Source: Ryuthela nishihirai (lineage: Eukaryota; Arthropoda; Arachnida; Araneae; Heptathelidae). From it: DNA of 64,000 bases. Positions within the stretch are counted from its first letter, which is position 1; each line of letters starts with the position of its first letter. The stretch lies in the NCBI GenBank assembly GCA_038380435.1, contig JAWZYU010000737.1, positions 1 through 64,000 of the forward strand, given 5' to 3'. The position numbers and the translations under genes are program-made. Shown one piece after another: positions 22,001-37,000 of the stretch. The notes beneath the pieces were generated by a model. That model had not been told where the DNA came from and made no database searches. It saw nothing but the letters and a program-made list of their open reading frames with translations.

Positions 22001-25000
22001 CCTCTGATGTTCTCGGTCAAGGATTTGTGTTGTTTTACCTCTGAGCGGCACTCTTTTGCACAACATGGGCTAAATGACCAGGTCACATGGACCCCGAAGG
22101 CTCAGAGAAGGTTGGGGGAGGGGACCCACTGGAACAGCTGTTGGGAGACAGATGGTAGTCTCCCGTCAAGGCCATCCAGCGTGTTCTTTAATGTGCACAG
22201 GGTATGGCTCTCCCGCATATGGGGCCACGGCTTAACGTCCCATCCGACGGACGGCGGCCTTTCCAAGCCCATCGGTGTCCCCTACTGACCGTGGGCAGGG
22301 CGGGGAAATTTTGCGGAGATAAATCTCAACGCTGATCCAGCTGGGGACTCGAACCTGGGAACTACAGATTACGAACCTGGTGCACTACTGACTGAGCCAC
22401 CCCCTTCTCAGTCAAGGAAGGAGTCCCTCTCTCTTCTCTGAGACTCCACAGGAGATACACGGCAGTTTTTCTTGGCTCCATAATACTTAGCCATCTTACC
22501 TTGCATTCAGCTGGAGTTAGTATATGAAGTCTGGCCTTCCTTCTCCGGCCAATGCAAAACATGGCATTAGTGTTAAAGTTGTTAAAAGGGAGAGTGGGTG
22601 AATCATCGATGGAAACATTCCCGACGCTTTCTATAAATGGCCGATCACTTTTAAGAGTTGGGTTGTTTTACCTCTGAGCGGCACTTTTTTGCACACCATG
22701 GGCTAAATGGCCAGGTCACATGGACCCCGAAGGCTCAGAGAAGGTTGGGGGAGGGGACCCACTGGAACAGCTGTTGGGAGACAGATGGTAGCCTCCCGTC
22801 AAGGCCATCCAACGTGTTCTTTAACGTGCACAGGGTATGGCTGTCCTGCACACGGGGCCACGGCTTAACGTCCCATCCGATGGACGGTAGCCTTTCCATG
22901 CCCATCGGTGTCCCCTACTGACCGTGGGCAGGGCGGGGAATTTTGCGGAGATAAATCTCAATGCTGACCCAGCTGGGACTCGAACCTGGGAACTACAGAT
23001 TACGAGCCTGGCGCGCTACCGACTGAGCCACCCCCGCCCCACTTTTAAGAGAGTCTCCAGGAAATTAAACAGTTCATTTTCCAGTTGAAGCTTAGCTATT
23101 CATTCATAAATGTATGAGGGCTGTTAGAAATCAATAGGCTTTTGCAATGGCACATAAAAGCAAAACATTTAGATCGAGTCATGGCATTACTTTCAATGCT
23201 ATGGTTGTAAAACAACTGGTCAATAACGTCACAGAAGAATGAGAATCAAAAATTTTCTTATTGGGACATATGAACCAAGAAATATTATCAAAGGCAATGA
23301 AACATAGCTTCATTTTATAGTTAGTATATTCGAAATTGCAATTTTATTTAACCCTTTCTCTACCACAATGCCAAAAAAAAAGTCCAAACAATAGGTACAA
23401 ATTAGTGAAGAGGAAGGAATAGCATTGATTTGACGAGTCCAATTAAAATCTTAGCCATTTTGGGCCAATATGGTACTGAAAGGGTTAAACACAAAGGAAG
23501 TGGTGTGATCAGTTTTGTTAAATGGATGCACTAAGAATTTTCTGTGGCTGTGCCCAACATTTTATTCTTAAGTATATATTATCACCATACAATGCTGTGT
23601 GAAAATAAGAATGACTGAATTTAAAAATATAAACACAAATTTATTATGGATGATTGCAGGCATGCACACAGGGGAAAAGACAAGACAATATATGATCATA
23701 TGATTTTACCAATATGTGTTAAGATATACTTTAATATCATGCTAGAGTGCTACAGGCCAAGTGTTTTCAAAAACCTAAATTTTCATTTAAGAATCTAATC
23801 AGAAAGCAAAATTTGCAATTTTTACCCTGCCATAAAAAGGTACAGCTTATGATTATATCAAGAATTGAACAATGTGTGGAATAAAATATTCAGACAATTT
23901 AAATTATCATAGTCTGAAGAATGGTCAGCAGAAGAATACAACAAAGCAAATGAGACAAAGAAAACAAAAATGTAAAGTCCTCAGATCAGATTTAGGACAA
24001 GTGCTGCAAATGAAATGTTTGTACGCTGTGCTATAGAACTACCAAGTTTGGCAAATAATGCTGTTTTGATTGAGAATTCTTCAGCTTATGTAATTTACAC
24101 AAAAATTTCTGACATTTGGAAACTAAAAACCTGTCTTTTTTCTTTATTCTAATACAATGAGTTGACCTCAGTAGTAAACCCAACTACTAAAATGTGCACC
24201 ATCATACAATGTTGTGTGAACACCAGAAAAGACAATATATGATCGTATGAATTTATTGATATTTGTTTCGATATACATTAAACTAAATGTCCAAAATATC
24301 CACTGTGGTTTTCAATGCTAAGTCTTGCTCATTTCAAACAAGAGTTAACTGCCCATTAGATCATATTAGGGTGTTCTTATATGTTTGTGTGGTATTTTGC
24401 TAATTGGACAACTTTTAACGCCTAATTTATCTTGCATTACTGAAACCTTTTTTAATCAATGGAATGTTTCTGAGTCAATAGGTTATTTTTATTGACAATT
24501 TTATCACTAAAAACCTCTCTTCCCTACTTCAGAATGGTGGATATTTATATACTTTGTGTCTAGAAGTGTGGTGCCAAATATTTAACTGACTTGTTGTACT
24601 GAGAATATCTGAATGGTGCCGAAAAAACCAAACAGAAATATTATATTTAATATATTTTTTTGAAAAATATGTAAATAAGGCTACAATATAATAATCTAAT
24701 TTAATAAAATACCACATGGTTGTTGCATAACCGACATCTTTCTTTGATGAACTATGATTTCTGTTGCCACCATTTCACTGATCTTCAAATATTTAACAGG
24801 CTTGAGCAAACCAGACTGAGATTGCTCTAGCACACCACTGCCTGGGTCACTCTTGATTTATGCTTTCACTTAAAACATGATTTATTGGATTGAATCCCAG
24901 TTAGGTTCCCAAGTATCTACATTAATTTTTCCCATCAGCTACAAATGTGAATTATAAACAAACACTGAAAGCAATTTATTATACATATCCATCAAGAAAT

Positions 25001-28000
25001 CTGCTCTACTCTGCCACAATAATACAACCAACTGAAAACCCTTTGTGGGCTATAAATAGGTGCTACTATATTTCTATATGCGACCATCACGTGTTACTGG
25101 ACTACATCAAAACCTGCAGCTGCTGGGAAAAATGTGGTTGCAATCATATCATCAGCATCACCTATTCCCTATCACAACATTGGTTATTTTACCTCTGAAT
25201 GACTTCTTTTGCACACCATAGTCTAAATGGTATGGCTCTCCAACACACAGGGCCACGGCTTAACATCTCATCCAATGGACGGCAGCCTTTCCAAAGCCCA
25301 TTGGTGTCCCCTACTGACCATGGGCAGGTGGGGAGTTTTGTGGAGATAAACTTCAACGCTGACTCAGCTGGGACTCGAACCTGGGAACTGCAGATTACGA
25401 GCCTGGTGTGCTAGTGACTGAGCCACCCCCACCCAACACAACATTGGAATGGGAGGCCAAGAGCAGATGATAACAATGGCATTCAACAAGCTTCTTTTAG
25501 AGGCTATGCAAGTTTGTGCAAAGATCATTCAATGTGCAATGGCACAACTGGGCTATGGCAGCCAATGCCCACATGGAGTATCCTTATTACCACCATGTCA
25601 CAGGGCTATGAGGCTGCCGTGGTGTAAATAAACATTACCATTGGACTGAGGAAAATTGGAAACAGGTAGCTCAGTCTGCCAAATTAAAGTTCCAACTACA
25701 ATACACTAATGGGAGGTTGTGTGTGCGACGTAGACCACACAAGGCCATGGATCCAATTGTCTTGTTAGGGTGTTAAAGGCCATTGGAGGCAGTATAATGC
25801 TCTGGGGCATGTTTATGTGGGCCATCTGGGGGACGCCCCATTTGTATCTACTGAGACCACCATCAACTGCAAAAGGCTATGTTAATGTGTTCAATGAATT
25901 CATGGCTATCCATTTCCACAGCAGGATGCCTTCTTTCAACAAGACAATGCCCCATCTTATCACTCCTATTTAGTGAAGGACTGCTTGGAAGAGCATGCCA
26001 TTGAGTTAACAACCCTCAAATGGCCCTCTCACTCTCCAGATTTGAACCTGAAACCCACCACCAACAACTCTCAATGTTTTACAGATGGCAGCCCTGGAAT
26101 CATGGGCTGCAATACCACATGAACATTTCCAACACTTGGTATAGTCCATGCCAAGTCCATGCTGTTTTTATGAGGGTGAAAGGTGGATCCACATATTATT
26201 AGATGGGTGTATATAATAATTTGTTCTTTCAGTGTATATATTTATAAACAGCAGCCAAATCATGCACTCATATAGAATTGATGCAAAAGTAATAGAAAAA
26301 AACACGAGCATGTCCTCTCAAGAAATGTTTATGAGACCACTGCACAATGTAAAAGACAGTGCACATGTAGCTCCAGTACCTATAATGGAGTAAATGTAGG
26401 TAGAGAACAAGTAACAACAGGCATTTCACAATGGTAATGGAAGATGTGTGTATTTGTTCCATTGTGCTGTACAAATTCAGAAATGGTGTCAGCATAAACT
26501 GTGCAAAGCTTATGGGGACAAAGTCATCTCTAAAAGCACCTGTTTCTAATTGTATGACTTTACAGTCAGGTGACTTTTAGCTCAGAAAAGAAACCTCATA
26601 GCAGCCAAGTGGTGTAACTTAAAGAAGACCATTCAAAGACACTGTTAAATGAAAATCTATGTCAGACATCCAGAGAATTGACACAGCTACTGAACACCAA
26701 TCAGTCCTCTGTCATTCGATATCTGCAAAAGCTGGGTTATGTGTCAAAACTGGTTATCTAGATCCCATATTGTCACAGCAGAACATGGTGTCTCTACACT
26801 ATGCTTCATTGCTTGCTTGAGAAAAGCCAATGATCAGATCAACAGAATGATTACAGGGGATGAACAGTGGATCATTTACGATACTGTCGTCTGTAAATGA
26901 TCATGGTGTCAAGCAGGTGAATTGTCTCAGGTTATGGCAAAACCAGAACTGCATTCTCCTAAGGTGATGTTCTGCTGTTGGTGGTCTCAGATATTTACTG
27001 TGAGCATCTGGATCACTTAAGTAGAACACTGAAGACCAAAGGTCTGGGGTTGGTAAAAAGAAAAGGTGTCATGTTCCACCAGGACAATGCAAGGATCCAT
27101 ATTGCATTATGGACACAGTAGAAGCTGTAGCAGTTGGAATGGAAATAATGATGCATCTCCTATATTTACCAGACCTGGCTCCCTCAGATTTTCATCTGTT
27201 CTGATTCACTGAACAATTTCATTTCTGATAGGTAGTTTCAGAATCATTAACATGGTCATACCTATTAATGGAAATTGTGTTCTTGATTAAATAACACATC
27301 GGCTAATCACGGGAACAATTATTCTTGCATTTCTCTTGTCTCATTACTTGTGCATCAACCCTACAAAAGAGCAGTTTGCCATATGAAGGGAAGGCCATTT
27401 GCCATATATGGGCAGCATGTTAGACACCTTGGTTATAATGGGACAACTGCTTACATCCTATTTAAAGGGGAAGATGGTTAGGTTGTTTTACCTCTGAGCG
27501 GCACTCTTTTGCATACAATGGGCTAAATGGCCAGGTCACAAGGACCCAAGGGAAGATGGTATGAGGCAATATGTTTATAATCTATTTCAGTCTCAATACC
27601 AATCTTCATTTAATATATAATTTATCATAATCCACTCTTTGGGAAAAATTCTATAGTCAAGTTTTGAACCAAAATTTCTTTTTAGTTTTTATTTATTTAT
27701 TAATAGCCTATCCCAAATCATAAAGAGTTTGGCAAAAAATACACTGTGAAAGATAGGACAGGACAAGTTTACAAACAAGCACAAGGATAAACTCTTATTG
27801 GATGGATATGGTGAGCTAAGTAATCCCCCTTCTCTGGAAGACTACGCAAAAGAAATACAGTGAAATTCTGATTAAATGAATCTCTGGAGGAATGATACTA
27901 AAATCTAAAAAAATACACTAAAATCAAAATTTTCACTAAGAGGGTGAGGTTGCATTTAGGATAGATTCATTGTTCTCCATTATGCATAAAGATGATGGTG

Positions 28001-31000
28001 CATGGCAAAAAATTTTCAAACTTCTATTGCTGGGTTTCTTAATTTGCCATAATAAAAAAATGTACCCTCAAGCAGCTGTAGCTACAGAGCTTTGACAGTA
28101 GCTTGAAAGTATAATATGCCATAGAGATCTGAGAGAAAAGTGAGACCTTGTCAGAAACATACAAAAAAAACAACCATAGCTTACACAAGGATCAAACCCA
28201 GGTCCCTTAGATTTGTAGCCAAGAACACTAATCACTCAGCTTCCATGAGGAAACACCACTGAAAGAATTCAGTACCACACAAGAAGCACCTCAGTCATAA
28301 ATGCCATCTTTGCAGACTGCTATCAAACCCTCTGCCTCACAATAATAAAAATGGTTGAAATAAAGCTTCCTAATTGATCACTAAATGCTGCAAATAGCAA
28401 TAGCAAAAATACACTACACTGTTTAAGTCAATGGAAATCTGCATTCCAAGCTCAAGTGGCATACCATTTGAGGCTTGGATAACCTATATATTTTCTCAGA
28501 AGCTCAAAACATCAACTCCTCCATTGGAAATATTTGGATACGCTACTGTAAAGCTCTTACTTTGAAAATGATCTACATAAAAATGTTATTTAAAGATAAT
28601 TATGAACTCTTCCTAAAGTTTAATTTTCAACGATATTTATTGAAATATTAAAAATGAAAAGTTACTATAAAGTTTATTATATAAATGCATTTTTAAAAGT
28701 TTTCATAATGATTCTAAGTTTATGTTTTTTCGAAAATAATGGTTAACTCTACTATTCCATTCCAAAACATATTTTGTCAATAAATATTTTATTGATAGAG
28801 AAGTTATGACATTTTGACTTTTACTGTTGCTACTGAATTATTGCTTTTACAGGTTATTTTTTATTTCTAATTTTTCTATTTGCTTTTAATTATTACTAAT
28901 ATTATATTTGGGTAATTAGCCCGAATATTTCATCTACAATAGAATTTATTGAATATTATTTAAGCCAAATACAACAATACTTTATTCAGTTGTATTATTG
29001 AATGTGCTTCCTGCAAAGCTTTCCAAATTGAGACAAGTGTATGCAAGTTCTGCATGCTATTTGTCCCAGCTATATAAAATAACATATGTTGCATATGTAT
29101 TTGTCTGAAACTATCTAGCAACGAATTAGTGCTGCAATGCAACCATGGCAAATTGCAAAGCTTTGAAAGACAATCAGAAATGCTTACAAATCATATACAA
29201 AATATACATTGAAAATCATATACAAGTGATGAAAGTGACAGTTTTGATGCTATTGAGAGTAAAACTGTGCATTCTGCTATTACACAGTTTATTCAAAGGA
29301 TGTAAACTTCCACCAATTCAACAACATGGTAGATTGTCTTCAGTGAATATTATAAAAAATACCACAGGCCTAACAAGATATGCTTGATATATCAAGAATC
29401 ACAGATATGAAAACTGCATTCGAGGTTGCAACTTGAAAACATGTTCATAAAAATGACAAATATTGAAAGCCAGTGAATTTATGAAAACAAATGGAAAAAA
29501 TTCATATAGGGTCACTTTACAAAAAAAAATATCACATCATTACTGGGTGTACAAGTCTTATGGGTAATCAACAAAAAGTTTATGGGATAAAGAAATTGAC
29601 TGTAATATTTTTAAAACAACATTGCCTAGTGAAATATCTTGTATTACATCTTAGTAATCCACTTTGATAATAAAGCTGACTGTTAAGAGACAAGACACAT
29701 AAAAATCTGTGAATTTTGAAAAAAAAAAAAAACTCCAAAAATTATACTATTCAGTAGATGAACAATGTCTGTAAATGGCGGCTAGGTAGTCACTGGAAGG
29801 AGAGCTATGCACCAATCCCCTGTGATGATGCATAGAACCGGCCAGGTCTAGCATCTAATGTCCAATCCCGCCTTCTCATGGTGCAGACTGTTAGTACCTT
29901 TCAAAAGAGATACTCTCTTGTGGAAGTGAACAGAAGGGGAGGGCTGCCAGATTAGTGTGGCCTACTGATCTGGACAACTATGGCTACTTTTCTTATTTTT
30001 TTCTACCCTGCTGAGGAGTGGTCAACCACACAGGGTCCTGGTACTGACCATATAAACCCACTGGACTGGACAGATATATGGCTCTGAGCTTGATTATGGA
30101 TCCTGATTTTGCTGCACTGGTGGGCTTCTGTGGAGGGAAAATCTTCCGCTGTGTTTTCTGTTTGTTTGTGGGTTGACAGCCCCAAGTGAATAGATTCACA
30201 GGATATGTTTATCAGCTGGTGGATAATCCTGAGCAGAAGTCATCGCAGGCACCTGAACTCTTTGCTTCTATTGGCATAGTCAAATTCTACATTGGAGGAA
30301 GTCTTCCAGTGTAGATGGCTTCAGCCTTTAGTGGTGGGGGAACGGGTCTTTGCTCCATGTCTGAGATTAGGGGGCTGTTTGATATTGTCAGCATTCCCTC
30401 TCTCAATAAACATAGTTTCTTTAAACATCCCACTAACCATTTTCTCTCCATAGGTAGTTGGAAAGTGAGGACTCTGCACAGAGCTTTTTCTCTTGATGTC
30501 CTCACACAAGAATTCCACCATTATAATTTAGATATTCTCGGCTTGCAAGAGACCAGATGGACAGATAAAGGTCAGATTCTTAAAAATAATCTTAAATTTC
30601 TCTTTTCAGGGAGGGACAACAATAAGCATCACCAAGGCGTGGGTCTGCTTCTAAGCAGACACGCCAGTGATGCTCTTCTAGGATATGAGTGCATTAATGA
30701 AAGGTTTTTTACAGCAAAATTTCAGACAAGCGTTAAAGACTTGAATGTTATCTGCTGTTATGCCCCCCACTGAAGATGCTGATGAGGATGAGAAGGATAG
30801 GTTTTACGGACAACTTCAGGATATTTTAAATTCTGTCAAGAAAGGAGATATTACCCTTGTTCAAGGTGACTTCAATGCCAAAGTTGGTACTGACTCTGAC
30901 CTTTGGGGAGGAGTAATATGCCCTTTTGGTATTGGTAGCTGAAATGGCAATGGGCAACGTAGATTTTCCCTCCCCAAAAGCCCACCAGTGCAGCAAAATC

Positions 31001-34000
31001 AGGATCCATAATCAAGCTCAGAGCCATAATTCCATTCAGGTTGGTATATATGGTCAGCACCACGACCCTGTGTGGTTGACCATTCCTCAGCAGGGTAGAA
31101 AAAAAAGAAAAGTACCCAGAGTTGTCCAGATCAGTAGGCCACACTGATCTGGCAGCCCTCCCCTTCTGTTCACTTCCACAAGAGAGTATCTCTTTTGAAA
31201 GGTACTAACGGTCTACACCACGAGAAGGCGGGGTCGGACATTAGGTGCTAGGCCTGGCCAGTTCTATGCATCATCACAGGGGATTGGTGCATAGCTCTCC
31301 TTCCAGTGACTACCTAGCTAGTACGTAGTAATACCAAAAAGAACATCAGGATTGAAATAAGTTAGAGTGGTTAATATCTCAGTTTCACACAAATATTGCT
31401 GAAGAGCAAAACATCGAAGACTAATCAAGACTTGAATATTTCTGGCAACTTTGTTTTCCATAAAAAGCCATTTCACGAGTGTTACAGAGCTTTAAATGCA
31501 GCTTTTCCACTGATAAAACAAACATTATTTGCTAACTGATTAGCCTCAATAACACTTTTTTTAACAGTTGTTTCAGGTAAAAAAGCTACCAAGGAAGTTT
31601 TATTATATGAATGCTTATTCAAATAATTCAATGATGAAAAAGACATTCGAAAGATTAAAAAAATTGTGTAGCATATTCAAAAATTGCAGTATTTGGCATT
31701 GAATACCTGGACAGTAATGTTCCCTATTAAGTTTTAGCCGTCTGTCAAATGTGCACCATCTGCCAAAATGGCTGAGCACTGAGTAAAAGGGACATTTCAG
31801 AGGCTGCACAGCTCAGAGGCTTAGGCTATGACAAGGACATCACCAATGAACTACTCTTTGGTGCAGATGGGTGTCTCATATCAAAGCTACTTGACATGCA
31901 ATTTACCATGCACACATTACAACTGTTCTACAAAGTCATAGCTTACAATTCAATTAAATGGATGATAGTTTGCAAGGTTGTATCATTTTTTTTATTATTA
32001 TTTTTGTTACTGAGAACAGAAAAGAGGTAAGCAGAGAAAATATTACAACTTAAAAAGCTCAAAATTGAACCATTAAACTTTAAAGGCTTTGCATACCATG
32101 GAATCTTTGGAGAATATTAGTTTATTAATTAGGTAATAGCATGTGGGATTCTAATCTTTATTTTAGATATTTAAAATTTATTGTAATCAAAGATTTGCAA
32201 ATACTATTAAAATTATACAAACTGTAGCTGAATTTTGTTTTGGTGGGCCTTATTCATAGACAGAGCAGGTGTAATTATATTTTTCTTAACATTTGTAAAT
32301 TTATAGCAGACAAATACAAGTTCTTATTTTAACTTATTTCATTTTTTTGTTGCATGATAGAAAGTCTTAACTTGGATAGTGGTTACAGAGTTAGCTACTG
32401 CTGCAATAGGCATATCCAAGTATAAAGATCAAAGACAGTGCCAGAGGACAATTTAGTTGCACTGCTTAATACCAAAAAGCACTTATGAGCTAAAAATAAC
32501 TACTGGCTTCGTTATCCTCTATGTAGCATATCGAAAAGAAAAAAAAGGAAAGAGTTGGTAAAATGCCTTTGTTCTAGATCACACAGAAAGGCAAGAAATA
32601 CCTTGGTTCTAAATTAAGAATTTTAATGCACAAATAATTTAGCTCAATCAAAAAAAATACTACTATTGCAATTTTCAGAAAAAAAAATGTGCATGTAGTA
32701 TCGGCAGATTAAATCTACTATACGGATCACATTTTGTTATTAACCTCATCTCTACATTGGCATTAGCAAAAATTAAAAAAAAAAAACCTAACAGTTAAAT
32801 TTATTCTTTGTGATGCTTTAACACAATTGAACAGAGGTTCTCAAACTATGATGAGTACCACCCAGTATCATGTAGTATATTTCTAGTCACAGGTAAAAGG
32901 TCCTGCCAAACAGAAAGTATACGTTCTAAAGATATTGAAGTTTATGTTGGGATAAACAATCATCAGATTAAAAATACTTTGCATATTGTATTCATATACA
33001 GGGTCATTATAAAAGAATACCTACATTTTAAAATTATATTAGCATTGTATTTCATTAAATAATAATAGAAGTGTCCAAAATAGGAAGAAACTAAAAATTT
33101 TCTTATGATGGTGTGGAGTTATCGACTTGCAACTCTTAAATGCCAAATTGCTGGACTGGTAGAGATGAACCAATCTTATAATTGGGGATACATTAAAAAC
33201 ATTTTTTTAATTCAGAATTTACAGCATTTAAAGGAATCACTGCAGCTGTTGAAAGTGTTACACCAAACATGTTGAGTATGAATGGGAGCTGAATATCACA
33301 CCACCAATGATGCCCATATTGAAGCCCGTTGAACACATAAACTTTATGGATATACAATTACTTTCGATACTAAATTATTTAATAAAATTTTGTATTCTAA
33401 AACACTATGGTATTCTTTTAAATTACTCTGTATTAACCCTTTAATGCCCAGAACGGCCGAGATTTTGAAATGGACTAGTCTGAATATTTCTTTGTCTTTA
33501 CTACCCCCTACTTTTTTCTCAGATTTCTTGAGCGTTAAAGGGTTAAAATGAATACAATTTCAACAGATTTTTGCATTTTCAAACAATTTCCTGGTACTTG
33601 GAATAAAATGTTTGAGAACCTGTGCAACAGAAAATGTGTAAGTATAATAAAAAGAATCAACATACTTTTTGTGCTGAAGCACATAAAAAATATAGCACTA
33701 AATAAAAATTTCTGTAATCACACAATTTTTTTTCAAAAACTATTAGAAATTAATTACTTTAAAGTATTATATTCACTGCTTAGTTTCTTCCTTTTAATAA
33801 ACGTTTTAATCATATATTGGTAAACAATCTAATACATGGAGTTAACCCTCTCATGATGGAATACCTTTAGATTTCTTAATATATTGATTTCAAACTATGA
33901 TTTCTGCTTATATTTCACATGTAAATAAGCCAATATAATAAAAAGTATGTCGAGTGGTTAGCACGCTTGGCTACTGATCTACGGGACCTGGGTTCGAGCC

Positions 34001-37000
34001 CCGGGTAAGGCATGGATGTATGTGTCATTTTTCTGCCGAGGTCCTGCCATCCTCTCAGACCTCTGTGGCAAGCAGCTGCTCGAGGGGATATTTATTTATT
34101 TATTATATCATTTATGTAGAAGTATTCAAATTATACCGAGATGAAATACTTTATTTTGTAAATCAGTTTGACAATATAAGCAAAAAAAGCGACACGATAA
34201 TACAGAATTTTATTCAAATGCACTATCCTATCCATGTGTCGTTTTAGGCAAGAAATACTTTTTTTTTTTTAACAAATTCTCCCAGATGGGCCAGCATTAA
34301 GATATATACATTACTCCCCACCCTACTCATGGTTATTTAGGGGGGGACACCACTGGGCTTGGAAAGGCTGCAGTCCATCGGATGGGATGTTAAGCCGTGG
34401 CTCCCGTCTCCCAAGAGCTGTCCCCAATATTTTCCGAGCCTTAAGTTGAAATTTATTCAAATCAGTAAAACAATCCAACTGAAAAAATGTACAGGCCACC
34501 TAGGGGCCAACAAATTGCCAAAATGTGTGATTTTATTTATGAATTTCATGTGTTTCTACAGAATGAGGAGCTCGAGTTATTACCCTTACCTTCTACTGTA
34601 CCTTAACCAACAACTTTTACAAAACAATAATAACATTAGGCATTTTAGGTACTTCTGTGTGAAGCTGATATGCAAGGGAGTACAGGTATCTGATTGCAGT
34701 AGTGCAAGTGAGTTGAGCAGCATGATGAATGGTGGTCTTCAGTAGCAAACCTCTAAAGCTGTACAGATTCATTTTCTCCATGCATGAAAGACCCTTTCAC
34801 CATTTTACAAATGATGAACCCCAAGTCTAAAAAATTTCTTTTGCAAGCACAAGAATTTTCCCCTGCACACACTCTAAAAATTTGAGCATTGACCCTGTCA
34901 GTAGCAGTTATAAGATAATGTGGTCACACCTACAGCGTTAATAAGCTGGGACCAATGCTGTACACAGAAACTTCTGTAGAAAATATACATTATTTAAGGC
35001 ATCTGATGGTGATGAGGTTCTCAACCACCTTTGGGTATGTCATTGGCAGGAGCTAATAGTTAAATTTTGAAAATTTTACTGGACTTTTTGTAAAAGTTTA
35101 TATAATTTTTTGTATAATTTTACAGCAAAAAAAAAATTGCCTTACCCAGAAGATACATTTATAAATACAAATGGAGACAGTAATATATACAAATGAAAGA
35201 AAAATCATAGGTCTGGCTACATTTAAGATGCAGTGGATGACATGGATTCCATTAGTTGTAGGGAATGTTGTCATTGGAGAAAAATGGACAGTGTAGATAA
35301 AAGAAACTGAACTTGACCTGTAAATCTGGTTACTACCAAAGCATATACTGCTTAGACATTGTAATATGTTTAATCAACTAAGCAAGTTTGAGTGGTCATT
35401 TCATAGGTCTATGTAAAGCCCAGATGGTCGCCAGTACCAGAAATGTCAGATTACAAGGAACCCAGAGAAGGTTGGGAGACAGATGGTAGCATTCTGTCAA
35501 GGTCATCCAGTGTGTTCTTTAATGCAAACAGGGTAGAGCTCTCCAGTATATGGAGCCACGGTTTAGTGTCCTTTCCTGTCAGTGTCCCCTACTGACTGAG
35601 GGGGGGGGGGGGGGGTTACAGAGGCAAAATCTTAATGCTGGCACAGGTGGGACTCAAACTGGACACTACAGATTATGAACCCAGTGCACTACCGACTGAG
35701 TCACCCCCCCCCCCCATCTCTGATATCCAATGACAGAACAACTGATGGAGCACTACTGGTATGCGAGGGAGACACCCTCTCCTCTGCATACTGCTCCCTC
35801 GAAGCTACAGTGCAATGAGCCAGCTAAGTGGAATGATTAATGGTGATATATCATCTTCAGTGACGAACCTGCATCTGTCTGGGACAAAATAATGGCCACA
35901 CTCATGTGTGGTCATGTACCAGTGAATGAGTTTCCATATCATGCATCGAGAGTCATACAGCCCTTGCTACTCAGATCCTGGTGTGCCATGTCTTATGACA
36001 GTCTGTCATCTCGCATAGTCACTGAGGGTAATTCAACTGTCCAGCCTAATAATTAACCTTATTAGTACTTGCATTGCCACATCCCATACCAATGTTACCC
36101 TAATATCTATGTAATCACCTCACTAAACAGGCTACAAACACGATCATTTGCTATATTACTACTTTGCACATTCCTACTGCTGGGACAATTTTTTGATGAG
36201 GAGTGGATTTTTAATGGCTTCACTGCACTGATTTTGGAAGAAAACAAAATTAAAAAAAAATATAATAAAAATAAATACCCCCTCAAGCAGCTGCTTGCCA
36301 CAGAGGTCTGACAGGAGTCTGTCAGTTTATATGCCACAGTAGAAGGTCCGAGAGGATGGCAGGACCTCAGCAGAAAAACGACACATACATCCATGCCTTA
36401 TCCGGGGCTCGAACCCAGGTCCCTCAGATCAACAGCCAAGCGTGCTAACCACTCGGCCACGGGACGGCTTCTTAAAAAATACCCCCTCAAGCAGCTGCCT
36501 GCCACAAAGGTCTGACAGGAGTCTGTCAGTTTATATGCCACAGTAGGAGATCTGAGAGGATGGCAGGACCTCAGCAGAAAAACGACACACACATCCATGC
36601 CTAATCCGGGGCTCGAACCCAGGTCCCTTAGATCAGTAGCCAAGCGTACTAACCACTCGGCCACGGGACGGCTAAAACACTTACACCCAATGTGGGGCTC
36701 GAACCCACGACCCCGAATTCAACTGCTACTAAAATCATGTAACAATAGAAACATTTCCCTTAAATTTTAGGAACAAGATTAGGAAAGAACAATTTTAGGG
36801 TTTTATTTCATATTTTTGCAGTACACCACACAGAGCTAGGCTGATTCCCTGTTAGCATATTTTCATTGCTGTTAAAGCCATCCAAGAATACTCCAGCACT
36901 GATGTATCCCTAAAGTGAGCATTTTCTGTACTTTTATCTTTGAGGAAGAAAAAAAAAAATCACAGAACTGTGATGCCTTCAGATTATGTTATCTCATGCA

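Noticed and set aside
36107..36664. Two minus-strand frames of 88-95 codons with the shared string RDLGSSPG
   Set aside because: They are the translation of the tandem SINE-B copies.
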